The notes beneath the pieces are model-generated. The model was not told the origin of the DNA and ran no database searches. It was given only the letters and a program-made list of their open reading frames with translations. Below are positions 1-13,104 of a DNA stretch of 64,000 nucleotides, piece after piece. Where the stretch lies: positions 496,001-560,000 of the forward strand of contig CADCXA010000025.1 in assembly GCA_902806565.1 (NCBI GenBank), in the 5' to 3' direction. How positions within the stretch are numbered: position 1 is the first letter of the stretch; the number at the start of each line of letters is the position of its first letter. Both the position numbers and the translations under genes were made by a program. Origin of the DNA: Hypoxylon rubiginosum (Eukaryota; Ascomycota; Sordariomycetes; Xylariales; Hypoxylaceae).

Positions 1-1314
1 TTTCGGGTGATCATTGGAACCGCTAGTAAAATATGGATTGAAATGTCGGAAGAATGGAGTGTTCGGACTAGAACTACGAGCTTATAAGCCTTTAAAATAC
101 GTTTGCGAGAGAAGAGTTCGAGTCATACGTCTATGAGTAACTATGAGTAACACGGCGAAGCTCGGGGACGTAGAAGGACACCGTCATAACTACCTCCGTT
201 AAAGCCAAGACACCCTCCAGCGCCTCTCACGCTAGCCCCTTATCGATAACGATATAGTCCACTGAAACAGCATCGAAGATACGAGCGAGCCAATCACCTC
301 ACCCTTTTTAAGAATATTACTGGGTATCTAAGTACATGTCACAAGGTGTTAAAGAATACCTAAGCAGTTTGCATGGTCTCGTTCAACTGCCACCATCGAT
401 GAGATTTTATTGCAGACAATCACAACTGAATGCTACCAACTACAATACCTCGGAGAGATTCAACCCGCGGATTGGTATCAACTTCTCTTTATTTCATTAG
501 TACTGCCACAATTTCACTGGCCAATCAGACACTTAGAATCGCCCCGCACTTTTTGACCTTTTCCTTTACGATTCTATCGCTCCAGGTCTAGGAATAATAC
601 AAATAGGATATAAAGGTTACGCAAAACAAGCTTTATTAGACTATACTAATTATTAATATTTTTAAGAGGTAATGGAAAAGATTAATTAATTCTACAAAGA
701 ATTTAAAGGATATGCGTCAAGGTGTGGCTAGCCAATCAGAGCCTTCAAAAGCTCAGACTCATCTGTAGCGTAAAGGAAGCTCGGTGAAATCCCCCCCCTT
801 TTTCCCGGCCGAAGGACGGGTCACGCAGCTAGTATATCTAACCTGCCTACCTCGTAGTAACTACCTATCACAAAGAGAAGGGCTCTCAACAGGAGAAATA
901 ACAGGTCAGTTACCGTAGAAGCAGCATCTCAATGTCTTAGAGTACCTTTTTATTGTTTAACAATCACAAACTGCTGGTATAAGGGTTACGTTAACTTAAA
1001 AAGACGTGTTCCAGAGAACAATGCTATTGTCACTTTCGCCAGCCCTTTGATGTACGAACAATCTAAGCAGTGTAATTCATAATAATCCCTTGCTGGGGGG
1101 GATCAACAAAGCCATTGTACGAAGCTACAAAAACATAAACACTGTTCACAAACTGAACAGGTTCTTGAGAAGTATATAAGTTTGCCGACGTAGCGACTTT
1201 TAGTTATACCTTTACATAGACCAAATTCGTCCCTATTCTCAAGAGCATAATTACCTAGATCACCTCACGGGAAAAGACAGTCTCTCAGTGTTTTTTTTTA
1301 GTATAACATCCAAG
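1..1314. other. Gene-free left edge
   Basis: I see no convincing coding region here. The stretch is AT-rich in places (about 600-680) and carries short homopolymer runs (C run near 790, G run near 1095). A TATA-like element (tatataag) near 1172-1180 lies roughly 140 bases upstream of the small ORF at 1315 and could belong to its promoter. Confidence 0.5.
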
Positions 1315-1542
1315 ATGCCTCAGTCTACTCCTGGCGGTGCTGGTAAGCCCAAGTGGTTTAACAACTCGCTCAACACCAAGTATCCGGCGAACTCGACGGC
1401 CAATGTTGACAAGTCTAGGCAGCCGGGTCACGCGAGGCCGAAGCATTCAGATAAATCGACTTCAATCAGTCCGTTTAGAGCTACTGGTGGGGATGTCTAC
1501 ATGGGTTACGAAAAGGAGCCGCAGCCTCGGCAGCCGAAGTAA
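1315..1542 (+). CDS. Small hypothetical protein (75 aa)
   Basis: Single-exon ORF of 75 codons. I chose the ATG at 1315 because the frame upstream is a T-rich leader with no other ATG. The product is hydrophilic, rich in Pro, Ser, Lys and Asn, with no signal peptide or membrane segment, and ends in a Gln/Pro-rich tail. I do not recognise the family. Support for a real gene is modest: a TATA-like box about 140 bases upstream, a pyrimidine-rich leader just before the ATG, and amino-acid usage that looks more like a real disordered small protein than the surrounding chance ORFs. An overlapping +1 frame is open for 70 codons over the same stretch, so a chance ORF cannot be excluded. Confidence 0.35.
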   Translation: MPQSTPGGAGKPKWFNNSLNTKYPANSTANVDKSRQPGHARPKHSDKSTSISPFRATGGDVYMGYEKEPQPRQPK

Positions 1543-4500
1543 GTACTAAGTTGTAGGTATCCATTTACTTCTCACAAAGCAATTCATGAAATTGTATAGG
1601 CTCCTAGCTTAAGTAATGAAATAAAAGCCCCTAGTCATATAAATATTAAATTTCGAGTGTTATTAAAGCCATGTGAATTAAATACGGATCAGTTTTTCCT
1701 TACTTACCGGCTACCTACCTCATAAAATACGTGGGTAGGTGCCCAATAAAAGCACCTGCTTTAATTATGTATAAATCAGCGGCATAGAATAGGTACAGAC
1801 TCTCACCATCAACTTAACAGTTTCTACGTGTATAGGCTAGTCTTACTATCTCTTCCAACATCTCGCTTCTCATCATCTCCTTAGTAGAAAATTTGAACTC
1901 GGGTGTTGCTGATCTTATTAACTAGGGGCGAGTCTTATTATATATAGGCTCATCCAGCCCTTCCCTCAGGCCTAGTCTCTATGTATCGTAGTCAGTCTTG
2001 ACATGTAAAATGCATCATTTATTAATATACTCATTATTGACGCTTATTCCCGGCAAAGGTTGTTCTGAAGCCTCCATTATAAGGGTGGTCTTTGTAGCCT
2101 ATTTCCCCCTGTTTCAACTGGGGAGTCCTAATACGTATGTTTTTCTTCGTCCAAACGTCCATAGGAGGTCGACAAAAAACATTAAAAATAAATAAACAAG
2201 CCTTGAGAGTGAGTGGTTAGCATTTCCTAAACATATGTCATAAGAAATAAATACTAATTGTATCCGCAACCTCCCCCCTTATCGCTGCTACGCAGCTTGC
2301 GTAGCGAATGCTCAGATACTGTCAGGGCGTTGGCCCTTGGCTACCTGGGAAGTGCTATAAGCCTATCAGGGCTACTAAGAGGCAGACAAGAGATTGAAAG
2401 ACTCTTTTGTTCTTAGTTCCTCTATGTATACCTATCCAAAACTGGCTGCAGTTAGGTTCATAGCTCTTCGGGCAACAACATAGTTGCTACCTCTATCATA
2501 CGGCTAGCCTCGTGGCAGGTATCTTACCGATTTAGAAATTAGTCTGACAAGTAGTAAGTCTCAATATTCAATGATGTAGTTACAGCTAAGTATAGGAAAA
2601 AGACAGAACTCACAGTTCTATCATCTATGGCACCTAGAGAGGTCGCGCACATTGAAGCGATGGTAGTATAAGTCAAATGCCAATTGTAATAAGTCTTGTG
2701 CTTTTTAAGCTGAAAACCGGTTGATCCCGAAAAGTCGATACTATGTGTTCCCAGTCGCGTGCCCCCCCAACTGTGCTATATATAGGTAGATTCTACCGGT
2801 ATCTGTAGGATATTAACTACCACTGCCGTGTTTACCCGGGCCGCTCTGCGCAAACATGTGTTTGAGCACAGGAGTTCGATATTAAACGAATATAGGGAAG
2901 CACGTGGCTATTAGATGAGGTCGATATCTCCAAAACATAGTTGCTCTCGAAAAGGTATAACGAACTGGCATTGCATCTTCATGAAGGAGAGCCTTACAAG
3001 ATATGGTTGAGACATTGGGCCTGTCTGGGGCATGTATTATTGAAGAATAATGGGATTGCAATGACAGCGTTTTTCTTCTCGCACGTCGGTCGTTGCCCGA
3101 TGTGCGTCCTCACACTCTATAGTAAAAAACATTACGCAGTATAAAGCGAGCACACGCACTTTAATTATGCTGGCGAGCTTCTCCTCCAACATGATCACAT
3201 GCATTCGTGAAAGGTAGGCTAATCTGTAGTCGCCGATCTTGTATAAAAGTGTGTAGGACCCTTAAAGGTACTCTGGAGAGAGGCCACATGATATTCCCGC
3301 GAGATCGATAATGGCACCGGGCATATGGTACGAGCCGCCGCGCTAACAAGGGGAAGGATCTACGCTCAAGGTGAGGTAGCCTGTCGATCTCTCGAGCAAA
3401 TAAGGTGCCTTTATTTCCACGAGATAGGCCAAACGGCCAGTGATATCCCTCTTGGGTGCCTATCGCGGGTGTATGATGGTACGGACGATAGCGAAAACCG
3501 GGAATTTCTTCCGGCTGCATATGGTAAGCCAAGAAAAGGCAAGGCCGACGAACCACTCGATGATGTTGCTCTTGTGGTATATGGAAGGGGAGATCATTCG
3601 TAGTCTCCATGGAGCCGGGACGGACCCCGGAGCCAAAGAATCAGCTTATGGGATATCGTTCTCCATTGCTTTCCCGCGTCCTCTCCAGATCTGGCCTAGG
3701 ACATCTTGGTACCGCGTAGGGACCTACACGACGAGTATATTTATTCCCAGCCCTCTATCCGCGTCTACTGCTGAGTTAGGAAGCGATTTACTCTTTCAAG
3801 TATCCCACTGCGGAGATGAAGGGTCCGGAACTTATTTAAGCAGCTAACCTCAAAAGGGCCGAGGGGCGTTGTGGGGAATTGGGGTCGCTAAATGAAATCG
3901 CGAGTTAACGAAGCGGGGGATTTTCTTCGAGAGATGGAGAAAAGGGGGGGTGGGAATGTGGAGAAAGTTGGGGGGACCAGGGGATTAGCCCTAGCGAGAT
4001 AAGATTAATAGGGAGAGAGGCGGGAAAGACATCCGATCTATGACTTACCCTCGGGCGTTGTCCGGTATATAAGCATGTGTTTTAGATTGATACAGGCACC
4101 AGAGGTTGCACCCAGAAATGGAACCGTCGTTTCCAATCCACGGCTTACCTGGGAGGGGCCCCCCTTGAGGCTTGCGGGTGAGAGCCAGGTCGCTGGGAAC
4201 GCATATCATCATCACCAAATTTAACCGTCTTTAGTCAACCTGGGTCCATGCTAGGGGCGCGGGATGAGATAAGAACTGGCATGGGTGAACGCGCATTGTA
4301 AAGAATTTGATAAAGCAAGAAATGAATTGTGCCAGACGTATTGGGTGGTATGTGTGTTGAACATAGCAGTCAAAATAATGAATAGCATGCCCAGGTGACG
4401 AAGTCGCTATATCGTAGAGCTTAGGGCTCCATAATGATGTTTAAGGATTCAAGACAAACCATCATGTTCGTGGATATATTCCAAAGAGGCAAGATCAATA

Positions 4501-5328
4501 AGAGGCAACCTGACTACGCCAACGTTTCATTCGAGCCAACAGCTAATCAATGTAGAATGGCCAAGAGACAAGGTAATGTAACAAATGAAGTGTTGCGTTG
4601 AGATGTGCTCTCATAGCCACCCTCGGATTCTTGAGGTAGATCGTCGTCAAGTTCAAGACGAGATAATGATAATCTCCCATTGCTAGTGGTGACGAAGCTT
4701 CGTGTGCCTTTAGGCCTCCGAAGACCCGTTTCGTACATCAGTTGAGTGAATCTTTTCCTCCAGTTTACCTCTCCGACATGGAAAATCGCAGCCCATATTT
4801 CGTGGGACCGGCCCGCCCAGGCCGATAGTCGTCACCGCACCTCAACGATGTGGATTCGCTATCCTGTTTCACACGGCGACTAATATGCGCATTCATCTGG
4901 CTGGAGGCGAAATCACAAAGTGGTCAGTATCTCGCTACCACGTCTTCTCGAGAAGCCAATGCTATTTTGACGTGTTCCCATGGCTAGCCAAGAAATGAGT
5001 CGCGCTCGATCAACCTGTATAGGATCCCTGCTCCCGGACCTGCATCTTCAACTATTCGCCGAGCCTACCGGGGGAGCCGCAAATCAATTCCTCATTTATC
5101 CGGGTCGTGAATCTGATTTGCTATGCTCGCCCAAGACTCTGGGCTATGGACGACCGAGCACCGTATTTCCTGTCTCGTACCTACGACTTGTTTCACGATT
5201 AGTAGTTGGGGATAGCTGGGACGGAAATAAAAGGATCGCATGGTCGCGGGCTTTCTCGAGTTTGAAGTTCCAGCAAGTCAGTAGCTTCATATCTCACTCC
5301 CTACACCAGCCACCATCTTTCTCTCACC
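1543..5328. other. Gene-poor interval upstream of the cellulase
   Basis: No supported gene. Short overlapping ORFs on both strands at 3161-3850 and 4547-5381 match nothing I recognise and read like chance frames. A perfect 7-bp inverted repeat with a 3-base loop (CTACGCA-gct-TGCGTAG) sits near 2287-2303, and a degenerate dispersed repeat unit covers 2451-2520. The last few hundred bases should contain the promoter of the GH7 gene; SYGGRG-type (CreA-like) words occur near 4905 and 5068, but such short motifs are weak evidence. Confidence 0.5.
2451..2520 (+). repeat. Degenerate dispersed repeat, copy 1
   Basis: About 70 bases starting gttaggttcat and ending near the word catacggctagcctcgtgg. 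It aligns, with substitutions and small indels, to 18720-18794 and in its last 20 or so bases to 23319-23340. It is probably an eroded fragment of a repeat family. No ORF or terminal repeats are visible. Confidence 0.5.
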
Positions 5329-6815
5329 ATGTACGGCAAATCGACCACTGTCGCTTTCGCGACTCTGCTGGCTCTGGGTAACTCCCAGCAAGTTGGCGAG
5401 GAGGATACCGAGACGCACCCCAAGATCACCTGGCAGACATGCACTGCGCCCGGTGCGTGTACAAACGTCAACGGTGAGGTGGTCATCGACTCCAACTGGC
5501 GATGGACGCACATCGTCGACGGTTACCAGAACTGCTACGACGGCAACGCGTGGAACACGACCGCTTGCCCTGACCCCGAGACCTGCGCCACGAACTGTGC
5601 CGTCGAGGGCGCTGACTACTCGGGAACGTACGGTGTTACCACCTCCGGTAACGCTGTGACCTTGAAGTTCAGCAACACGCACGAGTACGGAACTAACATT
5701 GGTTCCCGACTTTATCTCATGAACGGTGACGACAAGTACCAGATGTTTACCATGAACGGCAACGAAATTGCTTTCGATGTTGAGAACAGCGAATTGGGCT
5801 GCGGCCTCAACGGCGCCGTCTACTTCGTCTCCATGGACGAGGACGGAGGAAGCGCGAAGTACCCAACTAACAAGGCTGGTGCCAAGTACGGTACCGGCTA
5901 TTGCGATTCGCAGTGTGCCCGTGACCTGAAGTGGGTTGGTGGCAAGGTAGGTTAACTTCGGAAATCCTAAATTCCAACCCGCACTGCGGCTGACATTATG
6001 CTTCTCCATAGGGAAATGTTGAGGGCTGGGATCCGGCCGATGATGCTTCTGGCATCGGTTCAACGGGAGCCTGCTGCGCCGAGATGGACCTGTGGGAGGC
6101 CAACGGCCTGTCTTATGCCCTGACGCCCCACCCGTGTGAGACGGACGGCTACTACATCTGCGAGACCACCGAGTGCGGTGGTACATACTCTGATGATCGC
6201 TACGCTGGAAGCTGTGACCCCGACGGCTGCGACTTGAACCCCTTCCGTCATGGCAACACCGACTTCTACGGTCCGGGCGGGACTGTCGACACGGCTAAGA
6301 AGTTCACCGTCGTCACTCAGTTCCACGGCTCCGGCACGACTCTTGACAGCATATCCCAGTACTTCATCCAGGACGGTGTGAAGATTGAAGTTCCCGAGTC
6401 AAAATACATCGAGGGTGGAAGCGCTATCGATGAGACGTTCTGCGGTATGTTGCAGTTGAAAGTTCCCGGTCAAGGCGGATTGTACTAACTCGTGGTGTTT
6501 TTAGATGCTTCCAAGGACCTCTTCAAGGACAACAAGCGATTCGAGGAGATGGGCGGCTTGGCGACGATGGGCTCGGCCACGGGCAAGCCTATGGTGCTCG
6601 TCATGTCTGTTTGGGATGACCTATACGCCAACATGCTGTGGCTCGACGGTGAGCAGTACCCTCTCGACCGCGACGCGTCCGAGCCCGGTGTTGCTCGCGG
6701 CACCTGCGCCATCGACGGAAGCACCCCCGAGCAGGTCCGTGAGAAGTTCGCCAGCGCCAAGGTCACTTACAGCAACATCAAATTTGGACCTATTGGATCG
6801 ACCTATGACCTATAA
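5329..6815 (+). CDS. GH7 cellobiohydrolase (Cel7A/CBH I type), no CBM
   Basis: Secreted glycoside hydrolase family 7 enzyme, expected to release cellobiose processively from cellulose chain ends. Exons 5329-5946, 6012-6444 and 6505-6815 join in phase to 453 aa; both introns have GT/AG ends, and the second has an ACTAAC branch site. The first ~19 residues form a signal peptide, and the mature protein begins QQVG, as is usual in GH7. The catalytic signature ExDxxE is intact in [11 protein letters not shown] (E230 nucleophile, D232, E235 acid/base), and many Cys are conserved. The length and the ETHPKITWQ start fit cellobiohydrolase better than endoglucanase, but activity cannot be proved by reading. 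The protein stops at the end of the catalytic core: there is no Ser/Thr linker and no CBM1. No neighbouring cellulase genes are present. Confidence 0.95.
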
Positions 6816-9800
6816 GCGGGAGAGCATCCCCCTCCCCGCAAACGCTATCGAGAACTAGCGCAAAGGCCGTGAGCCTGCAAAAGGGACGTTTACTTCAATG
6901 ACACAAACTTCTTACATAGAGATATGATGTATATACGGGATAAAATATAGAGGAATAAACACGTTTGAACGAAAAGACCTGGGTGATACTGTCGATGAAA
7001 GTGAATGTGCTTGGGATACGATAGGCCGTGACTATAACGTACCTAACCACTAACAACTAACGACATGCAACATAGGTATGTTGGTCACAAGCGTGTCCTA
7101 GTGACGTGGACTTGTCAATGAATTTCAACGGTGATGATATCGAAAGACTCGAGTTTGCAAGTATATACGAGACTCGATGGAAAGCTGTACCGCGTAATTT
7201 ACACGTCAGCAGCTAGATAGTAAAGGAGAGATCACGAGCCGCTCGTTTTCGAAGGTCATTGTTTGTAAAGAAAATTCTTTTTTTCTTCCATACGGTGGAG
7301 TCGCGGCAAGGTGCGGCTCACAGAATACGGTGGATCATGGAGCAGGTACACCGAAACAAGCAGGCGGCAGGTAGGCAGGCTGTAGGACGAGCAGGACAAG
7401 GCGAGCAAAAATTGTTCGTGAAGGTGGATATATGGTGGAGAACCGGACATTTAATGGGATTCAATGGGAACAATGGAAGAAAGGAAAATATTTCCAAAGC
7501 GTGACTAGAAGGGCCCGCCTTCGCTGCTTCGGTCGGTGAACCCCGCCGCATTATTAGAAGGGAAATTTTATTTTTCCTTCGTCACAGGTACGTACCTCAT
7601 GTTGTACAGGTTGTACCGAGAATCGCATAGATGCGCCTTGGCATTTGAATCCCTTCCTGACCTTGCAGCCCTAGCAGCCCTAGCTGAATCCCAAGTTCCA
7701 AGGTTTGTATCGGAGCCCTACCGGAACTTTACCAGCACTTCATCTTGATAATTCTACAAGTTTCCGGAAAGCGTTAATCTATCTCATCTTGTCTGCTTGT
7801 ACACATCTATGGTTATATCCTTCAAGATTGCCGAGTCTATTGTAGCCTTTACCGCAGTTTCCCCTAGCCTCACCGTCTTTCCTTCTAGAACTTGTTTCCG
7901 ACTTCGAGGTCCTTCGGCCAATTCTGCCGGCCCTTAATTTGGAATTTGGTAATCGGATGCGCCGTGGTGGATCTCATAGGGTAACGATCGAGTAACGGAA
8001 CCCACTATCGATCGGATCGTGGCTCTGCTTCGACGCTCTAGTGGTCAGGCTGCTAGTGGTTCACTGGTTTCAGGAACCGTCGTATGTTCTTCACGATGGC
8101 CTCAGTCAAGTGGGCCCATATAATTTCTTGCTACCTTCAACCTTGAGGATCATGCTTAGGAGTCTACCGTCACTATAGGAATTTGCCTATCTCCCTATCG
8201 AGCCAAGCGTCTAGATGATCCGAGTTTCGACTGTTTGTCCGGCATGTCTGCATGTTGGAGTAGTGAAGGTAGGACGTACTTCATAGGCTAGCAAATATTG
8301 AATATTGTATCACGACAACTTGCCTACCTTGGTAGGTATACAGGCGTCATGATACGAGCAGCTAGTTAGCTGGTATTACAATTGATGTTGTTTGGTTAGC
8401 CTATATTGCATCATAGCATCATGGCAACCCGTGATTTCTCAGCTAGCCTTATGCGGTGACTTTGCCTCTCTATTCGGTATCGGCATCCATGGCAACGTGC
8501 TAGGGCAACATGCCAGGATGCATCCAAAGAATACAAAGAATACATCCCTTGCCTCTCGCCTTTAAAACTCTTTTTTTAAAAAATTAAAAAAAAGTCTTGC
8601 CTCTAAATGCATTAAATTTTATTAGTGCTTCAAAATTTCCCCGGACCTAGCCAACAGCCGGTTTCCAGATCTCCGCTTACGTAAATCGAGAAGTCTCTAG
8701 GTCGACCGATGAAAGGGCTGAAGCTGCAAGAGGCGAGAAGTTGTGAAAGCCGCTAAACAAAAGGCACCAGCCTATCAGTTACAGGTACTGTAGCACGTAC
8801 CTAACAATCCCTGTGATGTTCGTGGCCAGCGGAGGAGCTCCAGAGGAGCTTGAGGGCCCTCGACCGCTAGAAGTTTTTACTTGTAGTGACTTGTATTGCT
8901 TGTTTACAGGGGCTGTAGGGGTCCGGTCCTAGTCCCGCCCCATTCAATGACACATAATTACTTGATGGAAAGGTCTGGCGAAAGGATGATGTGAAGCAGA
9001 CTATTAATTGCGCCAGCTACATAACATCGTGACCACCCGGGAATCCTTAAGAAGCGATGGAAGGTTTATTACTAGTAAAACATAATTGTGAAAGAAGACG
9101 CAAGCCTTTCCGGATCCCATTCCCAAGACACCCAAGATACCAGAGACAGACGAACGGTGAAATATTCCAGTTATCACTCACTTACATCTCTCTCACTTAC
9201 ACAAATCGACTCGCCATCAGACGAATAAGTACAAGAACAATCTCATACTAAGGCAAAACTTGAAAGTCTCAGAAGAACCAGACTATCACAGACAACACAT
9301 CAAACTCTTACTTACCTCCTAAGTCACCGTTCTATCAACAATACAATACTGGCCTTATACGCAAGTTACAGTCCTGCCTCCATCACCCCGCCAATCAGAA
9401 CCCAACAGCAACTCTTGGACAACCTGAAAAGGAACACACGAACTTCTACAAACTGGTCACAACGAAGTGACGAGGTGTGGTTTCTGGAAACTCTGTCACA
9501 AGGAGAAACTTGGAGCATCGACGACAATTACATATACAGCCAGCTGCCTTGCATACGGCGAGGACATCCACAGACATCTAAAACACACCAGATCAGCCGA
9601 TTCGATAATATTTTCTTCGGCTTCTGGACTAGGTCGTATTACGCCATTGCCCTGAAATTTAGGCGACGTTCCCCAGATTTTCCTGCGCCAACAGGAAGAG
9701 CCAGCCGCCACTTGGATGCATTAGCTCTACGTCGGCGTCGAGCGACAGACGAATCGCACATCATTTAAGGAAATTAACGTCAGAGAACGTCACAAGACAC

Positions 9801-9865
9801 GCAAAAGAGGTCCCACCTAGGCGAACGAATTAGGCCAAAGCTGGGCAGTCAGTCAGTCAGTCAAC
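6816..9865. other. Intergenic region between GH7 and arrestin-like genes
   Basis: About 3 kb with no supported gene. It holds the 3' end of the cellulase transcript and, toward 9000-9865, an A/C-rich, probably untranslated leader of the arrestin-like gene, ending in repeated cagt units just before its ATG. A T/A-rich tract lies near 8567-8595, and palindromic tacct/aggta words lie near 8323-8340. Small ORFs at 7256-7748 and 9415-9768 have no recognisable features. Confidence 0.5.
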
Positions 9866-11494
9866 ATGCCACACCGAGTAGTAGATTTCTTTCGGTCCCC
9901 CAACGACAGCATACACAGCATCAAAGCATCGGTACAGCGGAGAAGCAATCCCAGCTCGCGATCCGCCTCGAGAGAACGGCCCACACGCCACTCTTCCGCT
10001 GCGTCTTCGGTGCTCGAGACCGCCGCGGATCAAACCCAAACCCCGAGCTTCACCGCTCCCCCTGTAAAGATGGCCGAACCCGCCAGGGGCAGGGAAAAGG
10101 ACAAGAACAATGACGCCCACAACCACCGCCTCAGCTTTCCGAGCTTTCACCTCGGCAGTTCTAAGACATTCAAGGAACCGGCGCAAAACCCGAATGCAGC
10201 CTTGGATTGGAAGATTGAGTCCCCGCCAGCAGTCCTGTACGGCGATACGGAGAACAGCACGGGCGCATTGGTCTCCGGTCAATTATTATTGAAGGTCAAG
10301 GAGGAAGACTTTGAGGTCGAAAGCTTCGGGGCCAAATTAGAGATCCACGTGATACAGAAACGACCATTTACCGGCCACTGCCAGCAATGCGTAAATCAGA
10401 CAACGGAGATTAAGTCTTGGTCATTTCTCGGTGAGCCGACGGTTCTATCTAAGCGTAAGTCGGCCCCCAACTAGGAATCTCCCCCCCCTTTCGATCAGCG
10501 CATGACTCTTACACCACACCTAGGAACACATGAATTCCCCTTTTCCGTCCTTCTAGGCGGACACCTACCCGCCAGCACGGACAATTCGGTCGTCGCCATC
10601 CGGTACGACTTTACTGCCGAGGCGAAGACCAAGACCGGACCCGCGGTCAAGCTCACCAAGAGGATCGACGTGAAGCGCTCCCTCCCGGTCCCGGAACTGC
10701 CGCACCACAGCATCCGCATCTTCCCGCCGACTAACATCGCCGCCAGCGTGCACTACCCGCAGGTCGTGCACCCCGTCAGCACCAACACCTTCACGCTGCG
10801 CCTCGACGGCATCGTCAAGCACAACGTCGAGGCCAAGAGCGTCGAGTACTGGAAGCTCAAGCGGCTCTCGTGGAAGCTCGAGGAGACCGTCGAGACCGTC
10901 GCGCCGGCCTGCGAGAAGCACGCGCCCAAGGACACCCCGGAGGCGGCGGCCAAGAAGGGCGCGAAGCGCAGCGACGCCCGCACCATCGCGCACGCCGACA
11001 TGCACAGCGGGTGGAAGTCGGACTACTCGCCGTCCGGCTGCATCGAGATGGAGATCGAGTACCAGCTGGCGCCGGGCGCCAAGGCGGCGTGCGACATCAA
11101 GAGCGAGGACGGCACCGAGATCGCGCACCAGCTCGTCGTCGAGATGGTCGTGGTGCAGGAGTACGCGCCCGTCGCGCACCCGAAGCACGTCACGCCCACC
11201 GGCGTCGCCCGCATCCTGCGCATGCACTTCGGCGTCAACCTCACCGAGCGCGCCGGCCTCGGCGTCAGCTGGGACAACGAGGCGCCCCCCATCTACCAGG
11301 ACGTTCCCCCCTCGCCGCCGTCGTACTCGTGCCCGATCCCGTACGAGAGCGTCGAGAGCGTCGAGGACCTGACCCTGAGCCGCAGCCGCCAGGAGGGGGA
11401 GGCGGAAACAAGCAGCGGCAGCAGGGCGCCGAGTCCCGCCTACGAGGAGCGCGCCCCGTCCAGCACCGGAGCCGATGACGAGGTCCTACGCTAG
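9866..11494 (+). CDS. Arrestin-like (ART family) trafficking adaptor
   Basis: Exons 9866-10454 and 10524-11494 join in phase to 519 aa. The first ~110 residues are Ser/Arg-rich and disordered. Residues ~125-430 carry the arrestin N and C beta-sandwich lobes, recognisable from LKVKEEDFEVES, the TxSWSFLG-like strand and the SGCIEMEIEYQL strand. The tail contains two PPxY motifs (PPIY at ~451-454 and PPSY at ~461-464), the classic ligands of Rsp5/Nedd4 WW domains. In established models these proteins bring the Rsp5 ubiquitin ligase to plasma-membrane transporters for endocytosis; the cargo here cannot be predicted. A Lys/Ala-rich insertion at ~328-350 and an acidic Ser-rich C-terminus are additional disordered parts. 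The second exon is very GC-rich at third positions, which creates long antisense shadow ORFs. Confidence 0.85.
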
Positions 11495-13104
11495 GGCGCG
11501 TCCGACCTGCGGCGACAGAGACTCGGACTTAGGGGGTGGGTCTTGGACAGGTGGCGGCGGGAGAGGAGGAGCTAATGGGTGCGGTCTTTTCTCGATCGGT
11601 ACCGATTCTTTTTTATTATTTAAAATTCTTATTATACCCCAACAGCGCCCGCGAGCGCTTCTTGCATTCGGAGAGAAGGGAAATGGAAAGGCGAAAAAGA
11701 TTTGCCTGGGTACTGCATGGTTGCATGGTACGGAGTTTGGTTGGGAGAGGGGGGGGGTTCATTGTCAAGAAGACAAGGACTTTGCTGCTAGTCGGATATA
11801 ATAGCGTAGCTACTGAAGAGTACCTGGTATGGTGGTCATGACCACGATAATATAGATAATGACAAATAAATACATCCGTTCTTAGTGAAAAAAGTCTCGC
11901 TCGCACAGCCAATTCCGTAGCTTGAGGTATAGCCATCGGAACTGTTCATGGGTTATTTGGTACTTAGAATATGTCCAGTCTTACCAGGCCAACTATCAAC
12001 GAGTTACGAAGGAGTCAGTAACGCGAGTCTTTGCACTTGGGATCTAATGAAGCGTTAAGAAAGCATGCCGCTGATTTATTTTCTCCGTGTCTTTCCCCAT
12101 TCAGAACAGCACCCGCTGGATCTCCCTGGAGATGCTCACCACGCTCCAAACACCCCCGAAGACGAAAAACAACGCCAAGCCCACGAACAGCGCTCTGGCG
12201 ATGCTTGCTTCTGCCAGAGCGTCGAACGTGAGGTTGAAGGGGTTCCAGGGGCAATCTTACCCAACCTTCTTCGCCGCTTTGGACCACTTCATCAGAGGTT
12301 AAGGTCAAGTTTATGCCATATGGGAGATGATCTTGACCACTACACGGCGAAGGAGATTGTCCTCTTCTCCTTTTTCACAAACCTTTCAGCCCCGGCCCCT
12401 TTAGATCCTGAGGGGGTACCATAGTAACCCAAGGTTTAGGGGACAGCTTACGTATATGTTTAGGATGAAATATAATACGAATTCTTTTATGGGATTGCCT
12501 TGTTGAGATAACTCTTTAAATCACCTATAAAAGGATCAGCTCGAGCTAGAGAGTATTTTACGTTGCCTGCTGTCTACCATCAACTACCAGGTGCCGCGAA
12601 GCAAGAATTCGGAGGCGCCTAAGCGATAAAACTAGCGGGCGCAGTCTCCAGGAAAATAGGAGCCTCTGTTAAAAAAGGCCCTCTGTCTCCGCACGCATAC
12701 AGATAAAGGACTTAAGGACCTAACTTCGTAAACTCCAGGCCACTGTGCCGCCCAGGGGTGGTCTTCCAATCTCATCACCACCTCCAGGGCGCACAAAGGT
12801 AGGTAGGCATCCGTCAACATATCTATCATGAATAGGGCCTTGGTTCCTGGTGGGCAGATATCTCATTGGATGTATATATGAAATGCGTGCGACATGGCGC
12901 ATTTTGTGAGACGCCAAGGCAATAAATGGCGACATTCGGGGGCCGTGTTTATTCTCGTTGTGAAATGAATATCCCGTGGTGGCTTAGGACGGCAATGGGG
13001 AATCGGAAGATGCCCCAGGCGCGACATCCTACGATTCTTCCCCTTTCTTCTCTACCAGGATACCTACTACCTACTACATTCCGAAGGATGAAAACTACGC
13101 CGCT
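11495..13104. other. Intergenic region
   Basis: No supported gene. Overlapping ORFs at 12015-12424 on both strands were considered but match no family. Contains the 3' region of the arrestin-like gene and presumably the promoter of the lectin gene. A ggtaggtagg tract lies at about 12797. Confidence 0.45.

Noticed and set aside
3161..3847. Overlapping ORFs on both strands (149, 92 and 135 aa)
   Set aside because: No recognisable domain, no splice or promoter support; they overlap each other without one being better.
4980..5381. 133-aa ORF running into the cellulase start
   Set aside because: It lies in the GH7 promoter and leader and overlaps its start in another frame; no features.
10565..11478. 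Long ORFs on the minus strand and in another plus frame over the arrestin-like gene
   Set aside because: They mirror the high third-position GC of the real exon; their products are Arg/Gly/Ala-rich shadows without domains.
12015..12424. Possible small gene on either strand
   Set aside because: Several frames are open over the same 300 bases, none with family words or splice sites.
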